DNA of 64,000 nucleotides, taken from the NCBI RefSeq assembly GCF_024713945.1, contig NC_134678.1, positions 5,828,001 to 5,892,000 of the forward strand, written 5' to 3'. Positions 49,392 through 59,969 of the stretch are shown in pieces; position 1 is the first letter of the stretch; the number at the start of each line of letters is the position of its first letter. The notes beneath the pieces are model-generated. The model saw only the letters and a list, made by a program, of their open reading frames with translations. It searched no databases and was not told the origin of the DNA. Position numbers and translations under genes: made by a program. Origin of the DNA: Dermatophagoides farinae. Its lineage: Eukaryota > Arthropoda > Arachnida > Sarcoptiformes > Pyroglyphidae.

Positions 49392-49409
49392 ATCATCATC
49401 ATCATCATC
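49392..49409. repeat. (ATC)n microsatellite
   Basis: Six perfect ATC triplets in the intergenic region. A further ATG run lies at 49762-49779. Confidence 0.8.
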
Positions 49410-50448
49410 GCCACCATTATTTGACTATTTAATATTTGCCAATAATAAATGGTCAAATAATGATGATGATGATCAGAAAATTTAAAATTGGCGGGCGCTT
49501 ATAATTTTCTTATTGCACAAGATATAACAATGAATATAAAAAAAAAAAAGAAAATTCGATTGAAACTTGATTAACTCGTTGATTTGCATTTTATATCTTT
49601 ACATACGAATATAAAAGATAATATCTTAAAGCTTGGATGATGAATAAAAGCAAACACACGAATGATTATTATGATCATTGTGTGTGTGTATATATGTTAA
49701 CTGCCAATCATCTTTTTTTTCCATTCCCTCCTACAGACATGATCCAGGATACTCAATGATCATGATGATGATGATGATGATAGATCAGCAATAGCAATAT
49801 CATGAGCTACACGTAATGAACACTTGTTGCATGTTTTCATGAAATTTATTTTTTGTGTGTTTGTTTGTTTTCGACCAAACAATAATTTTGTAGAAAAAAA
49901 AGACAATGAATGAAACATATTATTTTCTAATTATTGTGGCAATTATAACTATATAATTACTAAAAAAATCGGTATATACATAAACCCACACACAAACACA
50001 CGAAAGGAATTTCAATTTTTTTTTGTGTTGAAATTGGATTACAATGAATGTGTATTTTTATTATTATTCGTCTGAGGGTTCAATATAAAAACATTTAATT
50101 TCTAAATTAAAATTCAAATTGATAGAGAATTTTATTCATGATAAATTATTTCATCTTTATTTATGGGATGGTTATTTTTTTTTGAACAACTATTTAAATT
50201 GTCCCATTCATCATTCGAATGACATACAAAAGGATGATGACAATTTTTTTTGTTTGTTTGTTTGTGTGTTTGTCAAAATCGCCAAAACACGATGTGAATT
50301 TTTCATCATTCTCATCATCATAAGAATGGATGATTGTATTATATAAATGAAAAAAAGAACAGAAAAAAAGCATTCAAGTAGAAAAAAAATGACATTCATA
50401 ATTTATATATTATAATAATAGATTATATATTCATGCATCTCTTTTTTC

Positions 50449-51663
50449 TTATATTCCATCTTCTTCATCTTCATCATCATCATCATCATCACCGGAACGT
50501 TCTTCATTCTCTTTTTCTGCTTGTTCCAACATTTTTGTTAATTGAGCTTCATCCAAATCAGTGACAACTTTAGGCTATAATAGAATGAGAATCCACATAC
50601 ACACATTTTATTAATGAATGGATTAGATATTTAAAGGAAAACTTACAGCAATCGTAATCGTAAATATTCCGCCTGAATCTTTTATGGATTCTTCAATTTT
50701 TTTCAAAGCAACATCCAATAGTTCAACACCTTTTGCTTTATCCAATGTAGTAGTGGTGACAACATAACGAGGAGGTGCTATCAAATTGATTTTGATTGGC
50801 ATCTCTTCTATGCCGCAAGCGATACCGGCACGTAATGCATTTTTGACCGCATCAACACCTTCATAAGCATAGCAGCCAACTTCAATTTCAGAACGAACTT
50901 TTACCGCTTGTGGCATCAAACGTCGTTTGATATGAGTAAGCAGCAGATCTTTAACTTTTTCGTCTAAGCAGCATTCATCCAGAAGTGATGGTTGACTTTT
51001 TTTCCGAAAATTGATTAAGAAAAAGTAGATAGTAATTAACAGAACAAAATAAATTAATTAATCTTTATTTAAAACTTACTTGACAGCCATTTTGAAAACT
51101 TCATATGAAGATCCAGGTTTTTTATCATCGAAATGCCAAGCAGTTTTGTCGTATAGTTCTTCCAATTGTTGTTCATTATAATGCAATATTTCTGCTACAT
51201 GTCGTAATATACTATGAACCTATTGAATTAGATTTCAATGAGAATGGATGTTTTTGGATTTTTTTAAAAAATATAAATACCGCTTTGGCATTAGCAAATT
51301 TTTCTTCACATCTTATTATATCTTCCGGTGAAACACGACGTTTAGACAGATCAATATAGCCTTTGTCACGATCAACTCGAATGACGACAACACATTCATT
51401 ACGTCCAACTCGAATCAATTTGTTTATGGAACGTATTCGTCTCCTGGACAGTTCGGATAACAGAATCATACCTAGATTTTTATTACAAAATATTTTATAG
51501 TTCAAATGATTTGCAAATAATTTGAGTAAAACATACCTTCAATGTTGTTATACTCTAACAAATGAACGTAGGCGCCCATTTCTCCGATCGAACGAACATT
51601 GACCATAACTACATCTTCAACTTCGGGATATTTTTGTCGATAAAAACGACAAGAAAGTGGCAT
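50449..51663 (-). CDS. EIF2S1: Translation initiation factor eIF2 alpha subunit
   Basis: Regulatory subunit of eIF2; phosphorylation of its Ser51 blocks eIF2B and lowers translation. Five exons: 51663-51537, 51471-51281, 51219-51080, 50995-50647, 50574-50449; 310 residues (human 315). The S1 domain begins [19 protein letters not shown] and contains [12 protein letters not shown], in which the regulatory serine is residue 51 here. [39 protein letters not shown] and [12 protein letters not shown] follow, ending with PKVVTD and a GAT-encoded poly-Asp stretch (six Asp). The frame is open upstream to a Met at 51810, 49 codons earlier, but animal homology begins at MPLSCRFY. It is divergent from ERAL1, with 166 bases between starts. 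Confidence 0.96.
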
Positions 51664-51829
51664 GATGATTTTCGAAATATGGAAATTGGTTACAATTTGA
51701 TCTGGAAAATTGAAAAAGATTTGTGACAATGCCGATATACCGACACAACGTGTAAAACAATTTGTTAAAATTTTGTTTCGAACCAAATCCATACAATGAA
51801 AGTTATCCAAAGCATGGTTTCAAACATAT
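51664..51829. promoter_or_regulatory. Short bidirectional promoter region eIF2-alpha / ERAL1
   Basis: Only 166 bases separate the two divergent start codons, so the transcripts may overlap or share a compact promoter. An open minus-strand frame crosses it from Met 51810 into eIF2-alpha. Confidence 0.5.
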
Positions 51830-53119
51830 TTGATCATATCTCATTCAAAACAATTTCATTTTTCTCAAATATTTGATGCAAACAATGTCGACATGAATTT
51901 TTATTTAATGAAACTTCCGCTATATTCATCAAAAAATTTTGTCCATCAGTTTATACTAACACGATTGACGACATGTTTAACTCAATTGAATCGAAATTTG
52001 TATCACGAACGAAATATACCGAAAACTTTAGATGAATTCAAACAATTTCAATTTAAACCGAATGAACAACCAGAAAATGCTCGCTCCTTACGTGTGGCTA
52101 TTATTGGCTGTCCGAATGCTGGAAAATCTACATTATTGAATCAGTTAATCAATTGGAAAATAAGTGCAGTTTCATCAAAAGTTCATACAACCAGAAAAAA
52201 TGTGATCGGAATTTATGTTGAAAATAATACGCAATTAGAATTCATCGATACACCAGGTTTAGTGAGCAGAAAACATATGATGCGACATAAATTAGAACTT
52301 TCATTCGCCAATGATTTGAAAATTTCTGCCGGGAATGCAGATATTATTGCCATGCTGGTCGACATTTCCAATCGACGTGAACGAACCAAATTGAATCAAG
52401 GAATTCTTGACCTTCTACAACAATATCATAATGATGAAAATAAAGAATCATTATTGGTTCTAAACAAAGTGGATAAAATACGTGATAAACGAAGTTTGTT
52501 GGATATTGTTTCAACATTGACGAATGGAATTGTCGATGGTCACCCTGTTAGTTCGTCAAATATTGATGATGATATTCTCAAAGCGGAATTAAAGCAAGGA
52601 AAATTTGATATGTTATTTCAACGAACCGACAAATATTATAAAGAATATCAAGATAAAAATATCAAAACTGTCGAATCAGATTTTAATCATAATGGGATTG
52701 GATGGCCAAAATTTTCACAAGTTTTTATGATTTCTGCCCTTCATAATGATGGTATTCAACAATTGCGAAAATATTTCCTTCAAAAAGCTAAAGAAAAATC
52801 ATGGTTTTATAGTGGCAATGTTGTGACCGTACAAAATCCGAAACAAATTATAATTGATACAATACGAGAAGTTTGTCTGGAATTATTTAATCAAGAGATT
52901 CCTTATAATTTTCGTTACCAGATTGTCATGTGGGAACAAGACGATCTTGGCAATCTATATTTAGTTGTAGATATTTTATGTCCAGAAAAATTTCTTTCAC
53001 TTTTAATTGGCCCAAAAGGTTTGAATATTTCGAACATAGTTCGAAAAGCTCGAGAATCATTATCAAATATTTTTCATTGTGATATATCATTAAAAATTGC
53101 TGCAAAATCTTTTCGATAA
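51830..53119 (+). CDS. ERAL1: Era-like GTPase ERAL1 (mitochondrial small-ribosome assembly)
   Basis: Bacterial-Era-type GTPase that binds 12S rRNA and helps build the small mitochondrial ribosomal subunit. An uninterrupted 429-residue frame. G1 is GCPNAGKSTLLN, the switch region is TTRKNVIGIY, G3 DTPG, G4 NKVD. The C-terminal KH domain carries IGPKGLNISNIVRKARESL (the GxxG loop is GPKG). The N-terminal 80 residues are basic, rich in Asn/Gln and hydroxyl residues, in keeping with mitochondrial import; Met at 51893 (MNFYLMKLPLYSSKNF) is an equally good start for a targeting peptide. An insertion of about 60 residues sits between G4 and the KH domain (around SSSNIDDDILKAELK). Confidence 0.93.
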   Translation: MIISHSKQFHFSQIFDANNVDMNFYLMKLPLYSSKNFVHQFILTRLTTCLTQLNRNLYHERNIPKTLDEFKQFQFKPNEQPENARSLRVAIIGCPNAGKSTLLNQLINWKISAVSSKVHTTRKNVIGIYVENNTQLEFIDTPGLVSRKHMMRHKLELSFANDLKISAGNADIIAMLVDISNRRERTKLNQGILDLLQQYHNDENKESLLVLNKVDKIRDKRSLLDIVSTLTNGIVDGHPVSSSNIDDDILKAELKQGKFDMLFQRTDKYYKEYQDKNIKTVESDFNHNGIGWPKFSQVFMISALHNDGIQQLRKYFLQKAKEKSWFYSGNVVTVQNPKQIIIDTIREVCLELFNQEIPYNFRYQIVMWEQDDLGNLYLVVDILCPEKFLSLLIGPKGLNISNIVRKARESLSNIFHCDISLKIAAKSFR

Positions 53120-53143
53120 TAATTATCTTGTAAAATCTTGGTT

Positions 53144-54205
53144 TTAAATTCCTTTGATATTGGCACTAAAATTTGGTTTATGACCCTTAAAGTTAGGATC
53201 TTTGGAAGTCACTCGGAAACAATAACCACCCAATGGTTGTTTGATTTTCTGTTCATCAGTCAGAAAATGGCGACATGATGTTACATACATTACATCCAGA
53301 TTTGGACCACCAAAACAAACGGATGTAATCAACGAAGTTGGCATTTGTATTGATTGCAATAGTTTACCTTCAATTGTAAATAAACAAATCTGGCAATGTT
53401 AGTATGTGATGTGATATATTTAATACATTTATTATACAAACCATTTTGGCCATCAATATTGACTATTCGTGATCCTTGAAACATAGCAATCCAAAGATTT
53501 CCTTTTGCATCAATCGTCATTCCATCCGGTAGTTCATCCGAAGTGAAATCTTTATTATCGTTCATATCCAAAAATATGCGTTTGTTTGCTGTCATGAAAA
53601 AAAATTCAATGAGCCATATTTAGAATTAATAGTATGGCCAAAAAAAACTAACATATTTTTCCATTATCAATGTCATAATCGAATAAAAAGACAGATCGTT
53701 TGCCAGAATCGATGTAGTACATTTTTTTCGAATCAAGTGACCAACAAAGGCCATTTGATAGAATTACTTGATCCAATTGAACTTCAAGTTTGTTTGTCAC
53801 CGGATTTAATCGATATAATGCTGCATTTGGTAGATATTTGAAATTATTTTCCATCGTACCAATCCAAATTCGACCGGATGGATCACATTTCCCGTCATTA
53901 AAACGAAAACCATTATTTGAAATCTTATCGATTAATTTTTCAGTATTTGTTCGAATATCCAATAAACGTAAACTGGTTCCGACACTTATGACAACTTTAT
54001 CATTACCATTATCATTAACTGGTAATACTACACTCACAACTTCATCATTATTCTTATAAAGTTGAGAGAATTTTCCATCAGAATCATATGTTGCAACAAG
54101 ACCAGTTAAAATGTCAACAAAATAAAGTTTGCCATCCACTGGATTCCAATGTGGTCCTTCGCCCAATTCAAATGCCCGATCCGATAATGTTTCAATATTG
54201 AACAT
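53144..54205 (-). CDS. RGN: Regucalcin / SMP30 gluconolactonase-like protein
   Basis: Six-bladed beta-propeller, calcium-binding lactonase family. Three exons: 54205-53653, 53588-53442, 53367-53144; 307 residues (human 299). The metal ligands are seen as Glu16 in ELGEGPHW, the Asn of LSNGLCWS and the Asp of LPDGMTID. Other family blocks are FRFNDGKCDPSGRIWIGTM, YYIDSGKRSVFLFDYD, GNLWIAMFQGSRI and TSVCFGGPNLDVMYVTS. The last acceptor is taken at AATTGAAG/GT (53368), because it joins INIDGQNG to KLLQSIQMP in frame; earlier AGs do not. Its stop is 24 bases from the ERAL1 stop on the other strand. Confidence 0.94.
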
Positions 54206-55484
54206 GATTATTGTTTATTGAATATTGGTTGTGTGTTTAATCCTTTACTGCTATGGTTGAATAAAACAAATTTTTACGACCTACAATCATATTGAAGGAC
54301 AATTTATTTATCAAACAAATCGATTTATCAATAAATCGATTTGAAAGATGATAAATAACAAATAGACATCAAGAAAAAAAAGTCGACATTCATATATCAA
54401 TCAAACAAAATTAGAGGATCAATCAAATGACAAAGATGTGTACGTATTTCATTATTTTCCCTGTAAAATTTCGAATTTTTTTTTGGATGTTGTTTGTTGT
54501 TGAATTGGATTCTATTTTTTTTCACATGGTCATTGTCAAAACCAAAATGCCGAATATGTTATGCGTGAAGCAATAGATTATTTGATCAATTGAAAAGAGA
54601 GAAATTGTACCATATATATAGTTTTTATATATTCTGAGTATACTGGTTGTGTACAATAATGTTGGCTATATCAGCCATTCCACATTTAAAAAAAAAACGA
54701 GCAAGATCGACTCCCAAAGCCAAAATCAAGTCAAGTCACATAGGGAGACAACAACAACAACAGACAAAAGATATTTGCCATCTGCCAGATCATATATGAT
54801 TGAATGAATGACTCAAAGTCTCTCTCTCTCTCTCTTTCTCTCGTACTTTCTATCCATAGAAATAATCTCATTTTTTTTCAATATTTTTGTTGTCGTCGTT
54901 GTCGTCGTCGTAGTTTGTTGTTGGTTGGTTGATGTGTTTAGTTGTTTTGATTGTTGAATAAAATATTTTAGTTGATCATTGCCACTAATTTTCATATTAT
55001 ATATCATCGAACAAATCATCATTAAACCAAAATAGTATATACGAAATAATGACTGTATTTTTTTTCATGTTCATCATCATCATTCGACAGTAACAACTAT
55101 CAATCATTCTAAATCGAAATTTTCTACATTGAATTTTCTATTCATCGATTTTCTTGATTATAATCGTTGTTATTGTTATTGTTTTTGTTTTTGTTGTTGT
55201 TGGTTTTTATTTCTTTGTTATAAATTTGTTTTTTTTATATAATTTTCACATAATTCCATATTTGTACATACACGTTGTACGAGGGAAGAGGAGTGGTATT
55301 GTTTGAGTTTTATTTGTAGGTGTATATCAATATCTGTCATCATTTTTTTCATTCCACGTTTATATTGATTTATATATTGAATCGAACATTTTACATTCAA
55401 ATCAAATTGCCTTAATTTTTTTTCAACAATCTTTCATCATCATTTTTCAATTTCAAAAAAAAAAAATTATATAAATTATAAATC
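54206..55484. promoter_or_regulatory. Divergent intergenic region regucalcin / SMAP with simple repeats
   Basis: 1279 bases between two divergent start codons. It holds a TC run (54819-54841), GTC/GTT triplets (about 54887-54915), GTT-rich stretches near 55160-55205 and several ATATAT runs (about 54613-54633). No convincing gene is seen. A long 5' UTR or non-coding exon of SMAP is possible. Confidence 0.45.
54819..54841. repeat. (TC)n microsatellite
   Basis: A TC dinucleotide run with one TTT interruption, in the regucalcin/SMAP intergenic region. Confidence 0.8.
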
Positions 55485-57353
55485 ATGTCGTTGACTAAAC
55501 TTGAACGTGATAAACAAAAATTAGTTCAGGATAAATGTCAACAAATATTAACAGAATTGTTACGTGATGAAGATAATAAATATTGTGTTGATTGTGATTC
55601 AAAAGGTAAAATAAACAAAATTGTTTCATTAAGAATTTTTTTTTCATTAAATAAATTTTATTAATAATTATAATAAATCCAAAAAGGACCACGATGGGCA
55701 TCATGGAATTTAGGCATCTTTCTATGTATTCGTTGTGCTGGTATACACCGAAATCTAGGTGTACATATATCAAAAGTAAAATCGGTCAATCTTGATTCTT
55801 GGACACCCGAACAAGTTGGTTCCATACAGAATATGGGCAACAGTAAAGCAAGAGCTGTTTATGAAGCAAATCTTCCGGATAATTTTCGCCGTCCACAAGC
55901 GGACACTGCCTTGGAATCATTTATACGTGCAAAATATGAACATAAAAAATATATTGCTAAAGAATGGGTGGAAACGCCACCAAAACCAGCGGTAGGTGTT
56001 TATCGTCATTGTTCATTCTCCGAGTCAATCTCAATTATAACTTTTTCTTTTGATTAATTGTTTTTCCCATATATCAGTTTGATGTAGAAACTGAACTGAA
56101 AAAAGAAAAGGAAAAGAAAAAGAGTAAAATTATCAAACCCATCGTACCAATCAACGGTCAGACTGAAATTCAAGTAAGTATTTTTCAAATTTTTCGTTGA
56201 AAACAATTTTTCCATCAAATTGTTGTTTATTGTGCCCAGTCAAATCCGATTCCACGTCCTACACCGAATTCAAATGGTAAAGTGGAAAGTAAAGCATCGA
56301 ATACACCACAGCAACAGAAATCAGAATCAAATCAAACAGCGTCATCATCATCTGCCGATCTATTAAATTTGGATTTAGGTTCAACCAATAATAACAACAA
56401 TGAAGTTTTCGGTTTTTTCGCTTCGGCACCCGAAACTAAACCAGCAACAACAAAATCAAACGAAAATGATCAATCGTTGATTAGTCAATCAAAGGTAACT
56501 AAATCATTAGATGACGAGGAAAAGGATTTTTTTAATCAAAAAACAACAACAATGGGTGACAATAAGGAAGATGTGAAAAAACTGACAAAAGAATCCATAT
56601 TATCTCTGTATTCACAAACACCGACCAATTTGTTAAATGGAACAGCATATAGTGGCAATAGCAATACTTCATCATCATCATCATCAATGTCGAATCCACA
56701 ATTTTCTAGTTTAAATCCATTATTTAATCCTGTTGCTGCTTCTAATCATCATAATCAGGTAATAATTTTTGTAAAAATGGTGAAAAATTCATTTATATTT
56801 AACAAAAAAAAAAATTAGGCCAACTTGATACCACAACCCGCATCGACAAATCCATTTTTGGCCAACAATAATCCATTGGCAATGATGAATAGTGGCGAAT
56901 ATTCACAACAGCAATCAATGATTCAAGTAACCAAATAATAAAGATTCTTATTAAGCGAATTTTTCATATTTTTTCCAATAAAAATGTATATTTCAGGGAC
57001 TTTCTTCGTTACACTTGAAACCAACGGCAACAACAACTGCTACCAATCAAATGATGCCAATGATGATGGGCGGTCAGCAAGCACAAAATATGAATTGGTT
57101 TAATATTGGAAATAATAATAATAATAATAATCCTATTGGATTGTTATCAACAAATTCGTCAACGTCATCATCAATGGCGGCCAATCCTTTTATCGGTGAT
57201 CAATCATTATCATCGTTAATGATGAACAAGAATTCAGTTTTAATTCCTCAACAATTGAAATCGAATGGCAATACAACTAGTAGCAGTGGTGTGGACCAAT
57301 TTGCCATCGATAATAGCAAAAAGAATGATTTAAACAATTTGAATTTTTGGTGA
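55485..57353 (+). CDS. SMAP: Stromal membrane-associated ArfGAP (SMAP1/2 type)
   Basis: Arf6/Arf1 GTPase-activating protein that binds clathrin and acts in endocytosis and endosome sorting. Exons: 55485-55605, 55687-55991, 56078-56173, 56240-56758, 56819-56926, 56997-57353; 501 residues. The zinc finger starts [24 protein letters not shown] and continues [20 protein letters not shown] (arginine finger). [23 protein letters not shown] and [11 protein letters not shown] are SMAP-specific. The lysine-rich stretch after residue about 140 and the [13 protein letters not shown] motif also match SMAP1. The rest is Asn/Ser-rich low complexity, with poly-Asn and poly-Ser encoded by AAT and TCA triplet runs. 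Confidence 0.94.
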
Positions 57354-57673
57354 TAATTAATTAATTAATTAATTAACCAATTAATTCTGATACTGAGAAA
57401 ATGAAATGGTATTTTTAGGGCCATTTCAAAACGAAAAAAAATTAACCGATTTGTTTGTATCATAATATAATTAAGTATCATTAAAATTTAAATTATCAAG
57501 TGAAAAATTAAAATTCAATTTGATTAAATCATAATGTTACGAAAATATTTTTAGTTGATTTTTTTCCCCGAAAAAAATTCGTCACCATGGCAACTTATAT
57601 TGTTTTTTATTTCACAAATTATTTCAACTTTACAAAATTTGGTTTTGTGATTTGACTTTTTTTCATCTTTAAA
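57354..57673. other. Intergenic region SMAP / IFT52
   Basis: These 320 bases between tandem plus-strand genes start with a perfect (AATT)n run directly after the SMAP stop. A SMAP 3' UTR and the IFT52 promoter must share this space. Confidence 0.4.
57355..57376. repeat. (AATT)n tetranucleotide repeat
   Basis: Five AATT units plus AA, self-complementary, starting one base after the SMAP stop codon. Confidence 0.85.
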
Positions 57674-59084
57674 ATGGTCACAGGAAATTCTCAACAAATT
57701 CTGGTCGATTATTCTAAACGACCAGATTTGAATGATCAAATCAACGGATCGATTGATATTAAATTCATTATAAAACGATTAAAATTGAAAGGATGGAAAA
57801 TAAACATGTAAGTACCGTACTTGGTTTAATTAATGACTAATTTTCATTCATTTTCATTTTAGAAACAAAGAAAGCCTGACTGAAGATTTGATTAACAAAC
57901 ATCGAATTTTAGTGTTGTTTATGCCGCAACTGAAATTTGCCGATTTCGAATTCACTGCATTGAAACAATATTTGGAAAATGGTGATGGTAAAATCCTGGT
58001 ACTTCTGGAGGAAGGTGGTGAACGAAAATCATCTAGTAATATAAACTATTTCATTGAAGAATATGGAACTTCAGTTAATAATGGTGAGAATGAAGAATGA
58101 TAAATGTGAGTTTATATTTTTAAATTTAATGACAACTTTTCATAAACAGATAAAGTGATAAGGACATCGTTTTATAAATATTATAATCCAAAAGAGGTAT
58201 TGATTCAAGATGGCGTCATCAATCGTTCATTGATTAATCATGCTTTACAATTCAATTTGATTCAATCACAAAATGTCTCACAATCATCATTATCGTATCT
58301 GTATCCATTTGGAGCCACATTGAATGTGGCCAAGCCATCGTTACCGGTTCTATCTTCAGGTAAAACATCATTTCCTCCATGTCGTCCTACTTGTTCATTT
58401 TATGAACACGAAGGCGATAATAATAGAGAAGCTGGAAGGATGATTATCTTTGGTTCTGGACATGGATTCACAGATAAATATATCAACAAAGAAAACAATG
58501 TCATCTTGTTTGATTTATTTTTAAATTATTTGCAAGACAAACAATTCAAACTAAATATGATTGATTCATTGAATCCAGAAATCAATGACTATCATGTTGT
58601 ACCGGATTTAGAATCATTATGTAATGATCCAATGTTATATCTGGAAGAGAGTGAAGAATTACCGATCGATTATTCAACATTATTTTCAAGAAAAATCAAA
58701 AAAATTTCTAATATTTCTTTAGCTTCTATTAATGGAACATTCAATGAGCTACAGATTGAAAAACGAACATTACAGGTGATCAAACCACATTTTGAAACAC
58801 CACTTCCAGGTTTACAACCAGCCGTATATATGCCGATATTTCGTGCACATACAAAACCGGAATTGGAATTATTTGATTTGGATAATGAATTTGCATCGGT
58901 TCAAAGTAAACTAGCCAAATTGGCTAATAAATGTAACAATAATGATGTTGAATATTTTATTTGCGAATCTGGCCTAATTTTTGGCCTAGATATGGCCAAT
59001 TTGAAAGAGAAAAATGTTTGCAAACATATCCTATATATGGTTGCAAGTAAGATTGTTTCATTCAAAAAGATTAATAATGATTAA
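57674..59084 (+). CDS. IFT52: Intraflagellar transport protein IFT52
   Basis: Core IFT-B subunit needed to build cilia. Three exons: 57674-57807, 57863-58083, 58150-59084; 429 residues (human 437). The N-terminal GIFT-like domain shows WKIN, DFEFTALKQYLENGDGKILVLLEEGGE and NINYFIEEYGTSVNN. The middle part has YYNPKEVLIQDGVINR, YPFGATLNVAKPSLPVLSSG, FGSGHGFTDKYI and LNPEINDYHVVP. The C-terminal PHFETPLPGLQPAVYMPIFR and LELFDLDNEFASVQSKLAKLANKC bind other IFT-B subunits in homologues. In an arthropod with no motile cilia this would serve sensory neurons. Confidence 0.95.
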
Positions 59085-59212
59085 TTATTACACATAAACA
59101 TTGATTATTTAGTTTGCACATTTAATTTATTGAAAAAATGTAACTTTTGATTATGATAATGATGATGATGATGATAATTTTAAATATTAAATCAATTATA
59201 TATAAATATTAT

Positions 59213-59659
59213 TTATTCTGGATGTATATTCTCATTAAAGCCATCAGTTTCATTGACCAATGCACGTTCGAGTATAACTTTACCCTCTTTATATCGTTGA
59301 TTATCTTCGGTGGCAAATTCATATATCCATCCCAGTTTTGTATCACAATTTTTACATGATACATCGCGGACCATATGTCGTCCGGTTAGCATAACACGAT
59401 CTTGTACTTCACTATGATTGGATTAAACAAATGATTATTGGATATCATTATACAATATAATCGAAGATCGAATTTCGATAAACAAACTATTTACAAACCT
59501 ATAGCTTAGATTGACCACATTATTAAATAGGAATGCGCGGCCCGTGGCCCCAGTAAATCTGGTACTTAATAATTGATTTCGATTTGTTAATGGTGTTTCA
59601 CAACTGGCACAAACATATAAACGTTGGCCACCAATGTGTTTCAAAAATACACGTCCCAT
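59213..59659 (-). CDS. YPEL5: Yippee-like protein 5 (YPEL5)
   Basis: Small zinc-binding protein of the Yippee fold; in vertebrates it associates with the CTLH (GID) ubiquitin ligase. Two exons, 59659-59499 and 59411-59213, give 119 residues (human 121). Zinc ligands are in CASC (residues about 17-20) and [36 protein letters not shown] and [25 protein letters not shown] are near-invariant YPEL5 blocks. The family is among the most conserved in animals, so identity is secure. Confidence 0.96.
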
Positions 59660-59969
59660 TTTCCGTTAAATGTAAATTTTTGTTTGTATGAATCGATTTG
59701 ATATTTGAAAGAATTTTATTCAAAATGAACCTTTTTAACAGTTGTAGAAAATTACAATCATCATCAATAAAAATTGACAAAAAAAATAAATAATTGTGTT
59801 CACAGCTCAGACGACAAACTGCGTCAACAAAAAAAAGAAAAGAAAAAATGATTTAGAAAGAAAAGAACACGCGCATGCGTTTTAAACATGGCCATAAAAA
59901 GTTTAAGCTCTAGTTTTCGAATTTGGAATCGAAATGAAGATAATTCCGTTTCAAAATTCCGATAATAAA
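59660..59969. other. Intergenic region between YPEL5 and an unknown minus-strand gene
   Basis: 310 bases with no coding evidence. It carries the YPEL5 5' flank and the unknown gene's 3' flank. Nothing else is distinguishable. Confidence 0.35.

Larger units (their letters stand above)
47601..50448. other. 2.85-kb repeat-rich non-coding region upstream of the furrowed-like gene
   Basis: This is the longest gene-free stretch in the window. Open frames on both strands are short and of simple composition. It contains CA and GT dinucleotide runs (about 47992-48006, 48051-48060, 48477-48487), CATC tetramers (about 48298-48320), GAT/ATC triplet runs (48356-48378, 49392-49409, 49762-49779), GA-rich and T-rich tracts. 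It must carry the 5' flank of the furrowed-like gene and the 3' flank of eIF2-alpha. Regulatory sequence is likely but no element can be named. Confidence 0.5.

Noticed and set aside
49375-49400. GGGTTCGAGTT resembling a tRNA T-arm/B box
   Set aside because: No A box, acceptor stem or cloverleaf can be formed around it; it runs straight into an ATC repeat.
53370-53440. Regucalcin acceptor at CCAG (near 53385)
   Set aside because: With the phase-1 donor it leads to an in-frame stop; the AAG/GT acceptor at 53368 joins conserved blocks in frame.
54813-55022. Thr-rich minus-strand frame of 69 codons
   Set aside because: Poly-Thr arises from a GTC/GTT triplet repeat and the ending from a TC repeat; no other coding sign.
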